A stretch of 64,000 bases of DNA from Chelydra serpentina (GCA_037349315.1 JBAIAC010000158.1:744001-808000); one strand, 5' to 3'. Shown: positions 1 to 12,378, counted from the stretch's first letter. The notes: generated by a model not told the origin, from the sequence alone. A program made the numbers and translations.

Positions 1-3000
1 ATTAGATAGATTGGTAGATTATTAGATAGATAGATAATTAGATAGATATGTTGATTATTAGATAGGTAGATCATTAGATGGATAAATAGATAGATAGATA
101 ATTAGATAGATAGATAATTAGATAGATTGGAGATTATTAGATATATAATTAAGTAGATACAAAATTATATAATTAGAAAGATAGATAATTACATAGATAG
201 AGAATTAGATAGATAATTACATAGATAGATAGAGGATTAGATAGATAAATAATTAGATAATTAGAAAGATTGATAATTAGACAGCTAGATAGATAATTAG
301 ATAGATTATTAGATAGATTGGTCGATTATTAGATAGATAATTAAATAGATAGAAATTTAGATAATTAGATAGGTAGATAATTAGATAGATATGTTGATTA
401 TTAGATATGTAGATAATTAGATAGATAAATAGATAGATAGATATTTACAAAGAGAGATACTTAGTTAGATAATTAGATAGACAGAAATTAGATAATTAGA
501 AAGATAGATAATTAGATAGATAGATAATTAGATAGACAATTATATATATAGATAGCTAGAAAGATAATTCGATAGATTATTAGATAGATAGATAATTAGA
601 TAGATTATTAGATAAATAATTAGATAATAAGAAAGATAAATAGATAGATAGATAGATAATTAGATAGATAGATAATTAGATAGATAGATAATTAGATAGA
701 TTGGTACATTCTTAGATAGATAGATAATTAGATAGATAGATAGTTACATAGATAGATAGATAATTAGATAGATTGGTAGATTATTAGATAGATAGATAAT
801 TAAATAGATAGAAAATTAGATAATTAGAAAGATAGATAAATAGCTAGATAATTAGAAAGCTAGATAGATAATTAGATACATAATTAGATAGATAGATAAT
901 TAGATAGATTGGTAGATAAATAGAAAGATAGATAATTAGATAGATAGATAATTAGATAGACAATTAGATAGATATTTAGATAGCTAGATAGATAATTCAA
1001 TAGATAATTAGATAGATGTGTAATTAGATTATTAGATAAATAAATAGATAATAAGAAAGATAAATAGATAGCTAGATAGATAGAAAGAAAGATAATTAGT
1101 TAATTAGATCGATAATTGGAAAGATATAGAATTAGATAGATAATTAGACAGCTAGATAGATAATTAGATAGATAGATAATTAGATAGATATATAGATAGA
1201 TAATTAGATAGATAGGTTGATTATTAGATAGATGGATAATTAGATAGATGATTGGATAGATAGATGATTAGATAGATAGATAGATAGATATTAGATAGAT
1301 AAACAGATAATTAGACAGTTAATTAGATAGATAGTTAGCAAGATAGATAATTAGAGAGATAGATATTTAGATAGATAATTAGATGGATAGATAATTAGAT
1401 AGATAATTAGATATTTAGATAGATAAATAGTAAGGTAGAAAATTAGATAATTAATAAGATAGATAATTAGATAGTTGGATAGATAATTAGATACATAGGT
1501 TGATTATTATATAGATAGATAATTAGATAGATAATTAGATAGATAGATGATTAGATAGATAATTTCATAGATAATTAGAGAGATAGATCTTAGATAGATA
1601 AATATATTATTAGATATATAATTAGATAGATAAGCAGAAAATTAGATAGCTAATTAGATAGACAGATAATTAGATAATTAGATAGATAGATAGATAGATA
1701 AACAATTAGATAGCTAAAAAGATAGCTAGCTAGATAATTAGATAGATATATAATTAGTTAATTAGATCGATAATTAGAAAAATAGATAATTAGATAGATA
1801 GATAGATAATTATATAGATAGATAATTATATAGATATGTAGATTATTAGATAGGTAGATAATTAGATAGATAATTAGACAGATAGATAATTAGATAATTA
1901 GATAGATAATTAGATAGATAATTAGATTTATAGATAATTAGATAGATAGATAGATAATTAGAGATGTAGGTAATTAGATAATTACATATTAAGTATTTAA
2001 ATAGATAAATAGATAGATAGATCGATATTTATATAGCTAGATAGATAATTAGATAGATAGATAAATAATTAGATAGATAGAAAATTAGATTATTAGAAAG
2101 ATACATAATTACATAGATACATAATTACATAGATACATAATTACATAGATAATTAGATAGATAGAGAGATAATTAGATAGATAGGTAGATTATTAGATAG
2201 ATAAATAGATACATAGATAATTAGTTAATTAGATCGATAATAAGAGAAATAGAATGAGAATTAGATAATTATATAGATAGATAAATAATTAGATAGACAG
2301 AAAATTAGATAATTAGAAAGATAGATAATTAGATAGTTAGATAATTAGATAGACAATTTGATAGAAATTTAGATAGATAGATAATTAGATAGATAATTAG
2401 ATAGATAGATAATTAGATACATTATTAGATAAATAAATAGATAATAAGAAAGATATTTAGATAGCTAGATAGATAATTAGATAGATAATTAGATAGATAG
2501 ATAATTAGATAGATTATTAGATAAATAAATAGATAATAAGAAAGATAAATAGATAGCTAAATAGATAATTAGATAGATAGAGAATTAGATAGATAATTCG
2601 ATAGATAATTAGATAGGTAGATAATTAGATATATTATTAGATAAATAAATAGATAATAAGAAAGATAAATAGATAGCTAGATAGATAATTAGATAGATAG
2701 ATAATTAGATAGATTGGTAGATTATTAGATAGGTAGATAATTAGATAGATAAAAAGATAGATAGATAATTAGATAGATAGATAATTAGATAGATAGATAG
2801 ATAATTAGATAGATTATTAGATAAATACATAGATCATTGGATAGATAAATAGATAGCTAGATAGATAGTTAGATATATAGATAATTAGATGGATAATTAG
2901 ATAGATTATTATATAAATACATAGATCATTGGATAGATAAATAGATAGCTAGATAGATAGTTAGATATATAGATAATTAGATGGATGATTAGATAGATAG

Positions 3001-6000
3001 ATAGAGAATTAGATAGATAATTATATAGCTAGAAAGATAATTAGATAGATAGAAAATTAGATAATTAGAAAGATAGATAAATAGCTAGATAATTAGACAG
3101 CTAGATAGATAATTATATAGATAGATAATTAGATAGATTGGTAGATTATTAGATAGATAGATAAGTAGATAGATAAATAGATAGATATTTAGGTAGCTAG
3201 ATAGATAATTCGATAGATAATTACATAATTAGAAAGAAAGATAATAAGTTAGATAGATAAGTAGATAGATATATAGATAGATAATTAGATAGGTAGGTTT
3301 ATTATTAGATAGATAGATAATTAGATAGATGATTGGATAGATAGATGATTAGATAGATAGATAGATAGATATTAGATAGATAAACAGATAATTAGACAGT
3401 TAATTAGATAGACAGATAATTGGATAATTAGATAGATGGTTAGCAAGATAGATAATTAGAGAGATAGATAATTAGAGAGATAGATAATTAGATAGATAAT
3501 TAGATAGTTAGAAAATTAGATAATTAGAAAGATAGATAATTAGACAATTAGGTAGATATTTAGATAGCTAGATAGATATTTAGATAGCTAGATAGATAAT
3601 TCGATAGATAAATAATTAGATAGATAGAAAATTAGATAATTAGAAAGATACATAATTACAGAGATAATTAGACAGATAAATAGATTATTAGCTAGATAGA
3701 TAATTAGATAGATTATTAGATAAATACATGGATAATTAGATAGATAAATAGACAGCTAGATAGATAATTAGATAGTTATATAGTTTGTTAATTAATCGAT
3801 AATTAGATAGGCAGAAAATTAGATAATTAGAAAGATAGATAATTAGATAGATAGATAATTAGATAGACAATTATATATATAGATAGCTAGATAGATAATT
3901 CGATAGATTATTAGATACATAGATAATTAGATAGATTATTAGATAAATAAATAGATAATAAGAAAGATAAATAGATAGCTAGATAGATAATTAGATAGAT
4001 AGGTAATTAGATAATTAATCGATAATTAGACAGGTAGATAGAGAATTAGATAATTATATAGATAGATAATTAGATAGACAGAAAACTAGATAATTAGAAA
4101 GATAGATAATTAGATAGATAATTAGATAGATTGGTAGATTATTAGATAGATAGATAATTAAATAGATAGAAAATTATATAATTAGAAAGATAGATAATTA
4201 GATAGATAGATAGAGAATTAGATAGATAATTATATAGATAGATAGAGAATTAGATAGATAGATAATTACATAATTAGAAAGATAGAGAAATAGATAGATA
4301 ATTAGACAGCTAGATGGATAATTAGATAGATAGATAATTAGATATAGAGAAAATTAGATAATTAGATAGATAGGTTGATTATTAGATTGGTAGATAATTA
4401 GATAAATAAATAGATAGATAGATATTTAGAAAGAGAGATAATTAGATAGATAATTAGCTAGATATTTAGATAGCTAGATAGATGATTCGATAGATTATTG
4501 GATAAATACATAGATAATTAGATAGATAAATAGATAGCTAGATAGATAATTAGAAAGATAGATAATTAGTTAATTAGATAGATAATTAGATAGATAGAGA
4601 ATTAGGTAGATAATTAGATAGATATATAATTAGATAGATAGAAAATTAGATAATTAGAAAGATAGATAATTAGATAGATAATTAGACAGCTAGATAGCTA
4701 ATTATATAGATAGATAATTAGGTAGATTCGTAGATTATTAGATAGATAGATAATTAAATAGATAGAAAACTAGATAATTAGAAAGAAAGATACTTAGATA
4801 ATTAGATAGATAGATAATTAGATAAATATGTAGATTATTAGATAGGTAGATAATTGGATAGATAATTAGATATATAGATAATTAGATAGATAGATAGATA
4901 ATTAGATAGATAGGTTATTATTAGACAGATGGATAATTAGATAGATAATTAGATTGATAGCTGATTAGATAGATAGATATTAGATAGACAAACAGATAAT
5001 TAGATAGTTAATTAGATAGACAGATAATTGGATAATTAGATAGATAGTTAGCAAGATAGATAATTAGAGAGATAGATAATTAGATAGATAGATATTAGAT
5101 AGATAATTAGATATTTAGATAGATGGAAAATTAGATAATTAATAAGATAGATAATTAGAGAGCTAGATAGATAATTAGATAGCTAGGTTGATTATTATAT
5201 AGATAGATAATTAGATAGATAATTAGATAGATAGATGATTAGATAGATAATATGATAGATAATTAGAGAGATAGATATTAGATAGATAAATATATAATTA
5301 GATATATAATTAGATAGATAAGCAGATAATTAGATAGTTAATTAGATAAACAGATAATTAGATAATTAGATAGATTGGTAGATTATTAGATAGATAGATA
5401 ATTAAATACATAGAAAATTAGATAATTAGAAAGATAGATCCTTAGATGATTAGATAGATAGATAGATAATTAGATAGATATGTAGATTATTATATAGGTA
5501 GATAATTAGATAGATAATTAGATAGATAGATAATTAGAGATGTAGGTAATTAGATAATTACATATTAGGTAATTAAATAGATAAATAGATAGATAGATAT
5601 TTAGGTAGCTAGATAGATAATTAGATAGATAGATAAATAATTAGATAGATAGAAAATTAGATAATTAGAAAGTTACATAATTACATAGATAATTAGATAG
5701 ATAGAGAGATAATTAGATAGATAATTAGATAGATAGATAATTAGATAGATTGGTAGATTATTAGATAGATAGATAATTATATAGCTAGATAGATAATTAG
5801 ATAATTAGAAAGACAGATAATAAGATAGATATGTTGATTATTAGATATGTAGATAATTAGATAGATAGATAATTAGATAGATAGATAGATAATTAGATAG
5901 ATAGATAATTAGATAGATTATTAGATAAATATATAGATAATTGGATAGATAAATAGATAGCTAGATAGATAATTAGATACATAGATAATTAGTTAATTAG

Positions 6001-6530
6001 ATCGATAATTAGATAGATAGATAGAGAATTAGATAGATAATTAGATAGCTAGATAGATAGAAAATTAGATAATTAGAAAGATAGATAAATAGCTAGATAA
6101 TTAGACAGCTAGACAGATAATTAGATAGATAATTAGATAGATTGGTAGATTATTAGATAGATAGGTTGATTATTATATAGATAGATAATTTGATAGATAA
6201 TTAGATAAATGTGTAGATTATTAGATAGATGGATAATTAGATAGATGATTAGATAGATAGATATTAGATAGATAAACAGATAATTAGATAGTTAATTAGA
6301 TAGACAGATAGTTGGATAATTAGATAGATAGTTAGCAAGATAGATAATTAGATAGATAATTAGAGAGATAGATAGATAATTAGAGAGATAGATAGATAAT
6401 TAAATAGATATATATTAGATAGATAGATATTAGATAGATAATTAGATATTTAGATAGATAAATAGATAGAAAATTAGATAATTAATGAGATAGATAATTA
6501 GATAGCTAGATAGATAATTAGATAGATAGG
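1..6530 (+). repeat. GATA/ATTA satellite array, left block
   Basis: The block is built from GATA runs of two to five units separated by ATTA, with basic form TTAGATAGATAGATAA. It is not a uniform tandem repeat. Variant stretches such as GATTGGTAGATTATTAG, AGAGATGTAGGTAATTAG and TTAGTTAATTAGATCGA recur at long intervals, which gives a loose higher-order structure. G+C content is very low. No coding sequence is supported. The array ends at GATAGATAGG, where it joins unique sequence beginning TTGGCCACC. GATA-rich satellites (Bkm type) are known from reptile sex chromosomes; that link is only an analogy here. Confidence 0.95.
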
Positions 6531-7208
6531 TTGGCCACCCCTGTTGTAGGGACTGGTGGGGGCTCGTGTTGCAACGGTCAGTTCTCAGCGTTCCCTTTTG
6601 ATTTGAATGTGGGCATCTTTCAGTTCTCCTGCAGCTTCAGCCTTTCAAGTGCCTTGGAGGCAGAATTCGATTATTTTCTCTTTCCGCAGACTAGTCTGGG
6701 TGAATTTCCATGGATATAACCTAAAGGGAAGTTAACAAAACTGGTGTCGAATTTAGATTGATATTTCCATAAATAGTATTTCCCTTGGGGAATGGGAACT
6801 CCTAATGCACTCCTGGCCTTCAAGTAGAGAATATAAACCTTTTGTCTCATGTAATGATTGTCTCATGTATGTGTATCTCCGAATTTACATGATTGAAACA
6901 CACATAAATGAGCTCAAATATGCAGAAAAAATAAATCTGAAGCTATTGAAAGTGCTACAGCTCCACTCCCATCCCCTAGCTGTCATCTTGGTAGTTCTCT
7001 CAGAAATAATCTCATGGAGATAGACTTCAAAACCCCCATTGGGCTATATAAAATAGATGTGTAAATTCCCCCCTGCAACTCCTTTCCAGGAAAGGAGTTT
7101 AAATAAACTGCCGACCAGATTTCCCATGGGTCTCGGTGTGATTTCTTTGTTATTGTTTTGGTGGCCTAACTTCTGATTGGACGTTATAAAGAGTATGGGA
7201 AATTGTTC
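6531..7208. other. Unassigned start of block A
   Basis: This non-satellite sequence is present again at 33077-33753 and, from 6856 onward, inverted near 57920-58272. I see no gene. Short open frames exist but have no splice or codon support. A perfect palindrome with 10-bp arms and a one-base centre lies at 7078-7098 (ACTCCTTTCC and its complement), beside an AAATAAAC that could be a polyadenylation signal. This could be the edge of an old LTR or a DNA element; neither is shown. Confidence 0.5.
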
Positions 7209-7216
7209 ATTTAAAG

Positions 7217-7967
7217 CAGGCCTGCACTCGTAAAGCGGTGAGGACCATATTACTCCAAAGAAAACAGCTGAGGGCCGAAACCCCCCCAGCCCCGCAGAAA
7301 TACCGCCCCCCCAGCACCGCCCGCTCTGCGGAAACAACCCCTCCTTCCCCAGCGCTGGGGTGTGGAAGCCTGTAGAGGGGGAAAGAAACAGCGCGCATAG
7401 GGTGACCGGATCACAGCAGTAAATAGGACCCACCCACTCCCCGCTCCGCCCCACCCGGAGGTGTGAATGAGGAAGGCGTGGAAGGCAGCACCTCCAGACA
7501 GCTGCAACCCTTGGAGAGGGGATGGGAACCAGACCAAGGACAATCAGACTTGTCACGTTGGCTGACTAGAGAAGAGCAGACACACTGACGGCCTCAGGGG
7601 TTAGAAGCAAGCACCGTCCTTTGGGAAAACCCTCTTTGCAGCATTGGGACAACCCCCAGGCCAGAGACAAGCAGAAAAAAGGACCAACGGATGCAGTCCC
7701 AGTTTTGAATTTGGGAGATTTGCCGCCAGCTCACGTGCCTGCCCGCTGCTGGCCTCTTACCTTCTGCCGCTGCTCCCGCCCCCTGCCGCTGATTCACCCA
7801 CTCCCCAGCCTGGCACTGGCCTCTTCACCAGCCCGCCCACCCGCCGGCTGTCCAGCCCGCCGTTGGCTTGCCTCACCCCGCATTTGCCTACTCACCCCCC
7901 CCACGGGTGGCACAGTGAGCCCACGCGGGCCGCATGCAGCCCCCGGGCCGCACATTGTGCAGGCCTG
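7217..7967 (+). mobile_element. Non-autonomous hAT-type element, copy in block A
   Basis: The 751-bp element starts CAGGCCTGCAC and ends with the complement GTGCAGGCCTG. It is flanked by an exact 8-bp target duplication ATTTAAAG (7209-7216 and 7968-7975), which is the hAT hallmark. The interior is G+C rich and encodes no transposase, so it must have moved using an enzyme supplied elsewhere. The open frames inside it (up to about 170 codons on the minus strand) have no recognisable domain and are treated as chance. The same insertion is present at 33762-34513 and inverted at 57160-57911, so it predates the duplications. Confidence 0.85.
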
Positions 7968-7975
7968 ATTTAAAG

Positions 7976-8187
7976 TTTACTGGTTATTTTCCCCATGCTA
8001 ATACATTCCAGATTTTGAAATAGTTGAGAATAAGTCAACATATTTGCAGCTGCTAATCCATTTTTCCCGCCCCTCAAACCTTCTAGATGACAATCTTTTG
8101 TTCCTTTTACTGGGTTCTCTGGGAACAGAGGCTTATTGGTTTTCACCTTGGCCTGATCTGTCCCCAGTGTCCGAGCATTCTGTGCAC
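7976..8187. other. Unassigned sequence between hAT element and solo LTR
   Basis: About 210 bp of host sequence joins the hAT element and the LTR. It is shared with block B (34522-34733) and block E (56940-57151, inverted). No gene or known repeat is recognised. Confidence 0.5.
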
Positions 8188-8194
8188 AAAGGAA

Positions 8195-9290
8195 TGACGT
8201 TATTGACAATAACTGCGACCATACAGATCATTGTTACAACCAAGGTCCTGTAGTGGCACCAAATCTTATATAAAGGGGGTCAAATGAGGTGTCTAAGACC
8301 AGGTTATGCTTGGCTGGTTATGATTATGCCATTTATATGCATGTATCAGTTTTGTAGTTGAAGTTATGAATATTGGCTTCATACTGTCTGTAGTTCAATG
8401 GCTTTATACTGTATGTCTGTCTTTCAAACTGGGGCTGGGCTTCTGGGACCCAGGACAAGCTATCAGCTCTGCCAGGCATGCTGATGGCCCATTAAGGACC
8501 ATCGACTATACAATTAGCCCATTGAGAGGAGGCAGACACACCTTATGATTCAGTAAGGTATGCAGAGACTTGCCCATGTGACTCCAGAATCCATTTTGCT
8601 GTGATTTTCCACAGTAAGGAAAGAGGTGTCTTTACACCTGGAAGAAACTATAAAAGGCCGCTGCCTCATCTCCATTTTGTCTTCATTTCCTGCTTCTTAC
8701 CTCTGGAGGAACCTTGCTACACGTGGAAGCTTTGAACAAAGGACTGAAGGACCCATCCCAGCTGGGGATGTAATCCAGAGATTTGATTTGAACCTGCAGT
8801 ATTCCATCTCTGCAAGCCTGAACCAAGAACTTTGCCATTACTGTATGTAATTGATTCCTTTTAACCAATTCTAGCTCTCATCTATACCTTTTTCCTTTTA
8901 TGAATAAACCTTTAGATTTTAGATTCTAAAGGATTGGCAACAGCGTGATTTGTGGGTAAGATCTAAGTTGTATATTGACCTGGCTCTGAGGTTCGGTCCG
9001 TTGGGATCGGGAGAACCTGTTTTCTTTTACTGGGGCATTGGTTTTCATGACCATTTGTCCCCATAACGAGTGGCACTGGTGGTGAGACTGGGAAACTGGA
9101 GTATCTTAGGGGATTGCTTGGGATGACTTGTGGTTAGCCAGTGGGGTAAAACCAAAGTCTCCTCTGTCTGGCTGGTTTGGTGCCTTAGAGGTGGAAGAAC
9201 CCCAGCCTTGGGCTGTAGTTGCCCTGCTTGAAGCAATTTGTCCTGAACTGGCACTCTCAGTTTGGTCCCGCCAGAAACAGCATCGTTGCA
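8195..9290 (+). mobile_element. Solo LTR of the gypsy-type element, block A
   Basis: The 1,096-bp sequence matches both LTRs of the element at 43873-51182 over its whole length. It begins TGACGTTATTGAC and ends CGTTGCA. TATAAAA lies at 8649-8655 and AATAAA at 8903-8908, marking U3, R and U5. The flanks are AAAGGAA (8188-8194) and AAAGGAG (9291-9297); the inverted copy in block E keeps an exact 7-bp AAAGGAG pair, so one base has mutated here. No internal region remains, consistent with LTR-LTR recombination. Confidence 0.9.
8649..8655 (+). promoter_or_regulatory. TATA box of the solo LTR
   Basis: TATAAAA stands 254 bp before the AATAAA at 8903, the order expected for U3 then R in an LTR. The same box is present in all the longer LTR copies. 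Whether this one still drives transcription cannot be judged. Confidence 0.6.
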
Positions 9291-9297
9291 AAAGGAG

Positions 9298-9785
9298 TGA
9301 AGCATTTTTGCAACTAGGCCCAGGCAATGACCAAAGAAAATAGAAATTGACCTTTGTTTTACCCATGTCTGTCAACTGGCAGAGGAGGAGTGAGATCCAT
9401 GGAGTGAGAGTCAGGCTAGGAAACGTAGCCAGTGACTGTGCTAGGACGGGAAGATCTGGTACGTGGAAGTTTATTATAGAGCAAAAGGAGAGAAGCTGTG
9501 ATGTGCTCCATCCAAGCCAGGCTATAACAAAGGGGGAACAGGGGTCCTGGTGCCTCTCCCCAAGGAAACCTCAAAGCATCACCTCTTGAACAGGAGCAGC
9601 AACTTTCATACTAGAAGTCGAGGCCAATTTTAGGTTCATAAATTAATAGTTTCAAAGGCTCTAAGGCCAGGCCTGATAATCTAGTCTGACCTCCTGCACA
9701 ACAAAGACCCTAGAACTTCACCAGAAGAATTCCTGTTTCACAATGGTCCCATGTGTGATCCCCACCTGAGGCTGGGTCTAGTCAT
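9298..9785. other. Host sequence and old dispersed repeat
   Basis: 9298-9685 is shared, inverted, with block E (55444-55829). From about 9650 to 9780 the sequence resembles an old dispersed reptile repeat (ATAATCTAGTCTGACCTCCT and what follows) that I cannot name. Block E stops matching at about 9685, inside this repeat. Confidence 0.4.
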
Positions 9786-9857
9786 GGGGGTAGAGCTCAG
9801 TGGTAGAGTGTTGGACTGCACCGTAAGTAGTCCTTGGTTCAAATCCAAGTGCCCCCT
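9786..9857 (+). tRNA. tRNA-Cys-like sequence (GCA), probably a pseudogene
   Basis: The 72-nt sequence follows vertebrate tRNA-Cys closely. The 7-bp acceptor stem pairs fully (GGGGGTA with TGCCCCC, one G-T pair). The A box is TAGAGCTCAGTGG, the anticodon loop CTGCACC carries GCA, and the T arm contains GGTTCAAATCC. The anticodon stem is damaged: TTGGA against GTAAG has at least two mismatches. A CR1 3' end follows about 30 bp downstream. It may be a dead tRNA gene or the head of a retroposed element. Confidence 0.65.
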
Positions 9858-9889
9858 TTGATGCCTTTGTTAATAAGAAGCCGGTTTAA

Positions 9890-10215
9890 AACAAAGAAAG
9901 GGAAGTATTTTTCCACACAACGTACAGTTAACCTGTGGATCTCTTTGCCAAGTATGTTGTGAAGGCCAAGACTATAACAGGGTTGAAAAATGAACTAGAT
10001 AAATTCATGGAGCATAGGTCCATCAATGGCTTTAACCAGGATGGGAAGGGATGGTGTCCCTAGCCTCTGTTTGCCAGAAGCCAGGAATGAACAACAAGGA
10101 AGGGATCATTTAATGATTATCTGTTCATTCCCTCTGGGACACCTGGCACTGGTCACTGTCAGAAAACAGGATACTGGGCTAGATGGACCTTTGGTTTGAC
10201 CCAGTATGGCCGATC
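9890..10215 (+). mobile_element. CR1-type LINE, 3' end only
   Basis: The first half resembles the last codons of a CR1 ORF2 (a region reading roughly like FFTQ..TVNLW..LP.YVVKAKTI, with changes). The second half is the familiar reptile CR1 3' untranslated region, including CTGGGCTAGATGGACCTTTG and CCAGTATGGCCGATCTTATG. It is 5'-truncated, as usual for LINE copies. No functional protein is encoded. Confidence 0.8.
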
Positions 10216-10376
10216 TTATGTTGTTTATGTTCTTGGTTGTATGAACCAGTCTTGGCTATTAGAGGAGCAGATGGTTTCAAAAGACCACTCTCTTGGATCT
10301 GGGAATCCTGGGCAAACTAATTTCCTTTCTTTAGAGAATGACAGAAAAACCCATTTCCTCCTTCTTTCTATTCCAG

Positions 10377-10518
10377 GAGAGAATAGTTTCCTCTCGAAGA
10401 AAGTGGACGTGCTTTTCCCTGAAGAAGGAGAAGAAGAAGAAAGCAGCTGAGAACCGGGTAGAGTCAGAGGAGGAGAAGCTGCAGGAGAAGCCAGAACAAG
10501 TCCAACAGGATCTTAGAG
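10377..10518 (+). CDS. Candidate exon, charged low-complexity protein
   Basis: The exon is bounded by a pyrimidine tract and acceptor (CTTCTTTCTATTCCAG) and a good donor (AGAG|GTGAGG). Read in phase 0 it gives about 47 residues: a basic part with a run of lysines, then a glutamate- and glutamine-rich part typical of a charged linker or coiled coil. It ends with one spare base, which fits the phase of the candidate exon at 12278. It may be an N-terminal exon of the HEAT-repeat gene suggested by 53506-53660. Block E lacks this region. The gene identity is uncertain. Confidence 0.45.
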
Positions 10519-10804
10519 GTGAGGATACAGACCACATGGTTAGCGAGGAGCCTGTGAGGAATACTCACACCAGTCACTCTACAAGCCTTATGTAAGCAGG
10601 AGAATGGTTTTGCTATTGTGGGGTATTTTCCTGGCCTCTGCACTAATCCGGTGAAATGGGCTAGCGGAAGAATCTGAGTCCTCGCTCCCACTTCCTTTAC
10701 CCAGAGGCCTCCCTGCTCTCGAGGTCTCCCCTTCCACTCTCCTGTCTGGCAGAGTTCTCGTAAGCCCGACAAGACTGGGTCCAAGATTCCTAGGAGGCTC
10801 CACC

Positions 10805-11183
10805 CAGTAGCGTAGACGGGGGGAGCAGAGGTAGCGGCCGCTCCCCCTGTGAGCAGAAGCGGTGCCTTAAAAGGGAAGTGGCCCCTTTTTTTAAAAGGGG
10901 GAGCGGAGCTAAAAAAAGGAGCCGCTTCTTGCACTCAAGTGCACCGCTTCTTGCACTCAACCGGCGGCGCTCCGGGTCTTCGGCGGCGGGTCCTTCACTT
11001 GCTCCGGGTCTTCGGCGGCATTTCGGCGGCGGGTACCACCGAGGACCCGGGGTGAGTGAAGGACCCGCCGCCGAAGTGCCGCCGAACAGCTGGAGCGCCG
11101 CCAGAGCGCCGCCGGGTGAGCACAGGGAGAGGCGCCTTTTTTAGCTCCGCTCCCCCTGTACTCTGGACCTGGCTACGCGGCTG
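10805..11183 (+). mobile_element. Second non-autonomous hAT-type element
   Basis: The 379-bp element begins CAGTAGCGTAG and ends CTACGCGGCTG, an imperfect terminal inverted repeat. It is flanked by an exact 8-bp duplication GCTCCACC (10797-10804 and 11184-11191). The interior is G+C rich with internal inverted repeats built from GGCGGCGGG and GCTCCGGGTCTTCGGCGG, and inner terminal copies of a GGGGGAGCGGAGCTAAAAAA motif. No transposase is encoded. It sits in an intron between the candidate exons at 10377 and 12278. Confidence 0.75.
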
Positions 11184-11191
11184 GCTCCACC

Positions 11192-12277
11192 CCCAACCTC
11201 GCTGTGGTCACCTAGGACAGGGGCTAGGGTGTCCCCACTCCGGGGTGCTCTCTCTGCACTGGCACTTCCCTCACCCACTCATCATTACATACAGTTTAAA
11301 GCAAATACAATGTATTTAATCAGCAATGAATGTAAAAAAGAATAAGGAAACATGGGAAAGGTGAAAGGAAACACGTCACCCGCTCTGTGGCAGGAACATC
11401 ATGAACAGTGTCTCTGCAATGTCAGGGCAGTTCACAGTCGGTTCCTTGTAGGTCCCAGGCTCCTTCTCAGACCCTGGCTGTGCTGCAGGGATGCTGTGGG
11501 TTGGACACTTGCTCTGGTGGTGGCCACACACCTCTAGGCTTTGGGTGGTGGGACCCTTCTTCCCAGCATCAGCCCCCTGTCAGGTTCAGATCCCCCTCCC
11601 AGTCTGGCCTGCAAGGACCCTTGGCCGGGGGTGTCTTTCTGTGCTGGGCCCTTTGCCCAGGGTCCCCCCTTGGCTGGCCCCAGTTGCTCTCTGCACCCAG
11701 CTCCAGACTGCTCCAGCTCCAGCCCCAGCCCCAATATTCTAGCTCCGGCTCCACCCTGCCTCAGCACTGCTGCTGCTGCTCTGCCTCCAGCCCCCGAGGC
11801 TGCTTCTCTGGCCCCGCTGGCTCTGTGGCCTCAGCCCCTCTCCCAGCACAGGGTCTGCTCTCCTTGGGCTGTGTGTCTGGCCCCGCTGGCTGGCCCGGAT
11901 CTGTTCCCCAGCTCAGCTCGGGCCCCTGCTCTCTCCTTCGCTCGGCCCCACTCTGTCTGACCCAGGCAATTCCAGCTCCCATGGAGGACAGGACCTTTCT
12001 GAGCCCCTGACTCTGACATTAACCTGCCCGCCCCGGCAATCAGGCTGACCTGGAGCGTTGGCTTCTCTCCATTGCCCCTGGGGACTGGAAGTCTCAGAGT
12101 CCTGGTTTCCCATCAACCTTTTCCCTTCCTTTTGGTACTGGGACCTAGCTCTGCCAGCAACCTTCAGTCTGGCCCTGGCCGATTCGCGTCAGGGCTCTGT
12201 GCCCCACGTCCATCCTCTGTAAACCAGGGATAACACATGGAAAAGCGAAGGGCTAAGAATGTTTCTTTCTGCTCCAG
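11192..12277. other. G+C-rich intronic sequence, no gene assigned
   Basis: 11190-11340 is ordinary sequence. 11400-12010 is rich in CTG, CCAG and GGCCCC words, with a short stretch of imperfect CCAGCTCCAGCCCCAGC repeats near 11700. Long open frames occur on both strands here simply because stops are rare in such sequence. I see no domain or splice evidence. Confidence 0.5.
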
Positions 12278-12378
12278 GGACGATGACGGAGCCGGTGGAG
12301 ACGAAGGGGAGCCCAGAAGAGCAGGAAGAAGACGACACTCCCACCTCCTCATTAACGAGCATCTCCCATATGATGATG
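12278..12378 (+). CDS. Candidate exon, acidic segment
   Basis: Acceptor TTTCTTTCTGCTCCAG and donor GATG|GTAATG bound 101 bp. Two bases complete the codon left open by the exon at 10377-10518. The remaining 33 codons are open and encode an acidic, proline-, serine- and threonine-rich stretch including EEQEEDD, ending in phase 0. The exon at 13885 needs an entry of one base, so at least one further exon must lie between them, and I did not find it. Such disordered N-terminal parts are plausible before HEAT repeats. Confidence 0.45.

Noticed and set aside
1..6530. CRISPR-like alternation of repeat and spacer
   Set aside because: The units are low-complexity satellite of irregular length in a vertebrate context, with no cas genes.
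7044..7556. 170-codon minus-strand frame, kept in all three blocks
   Set aside because: It lies mostly in the non-coding hAT element. Conservation follows from recent duplication, and there is no known domain.
11408..12010. 200-codon plus-strand open frame
   Set aside because: Composition is Ser/Pro/Leu/Gln from CCAG and CTG words; open frames exist on both strands here.
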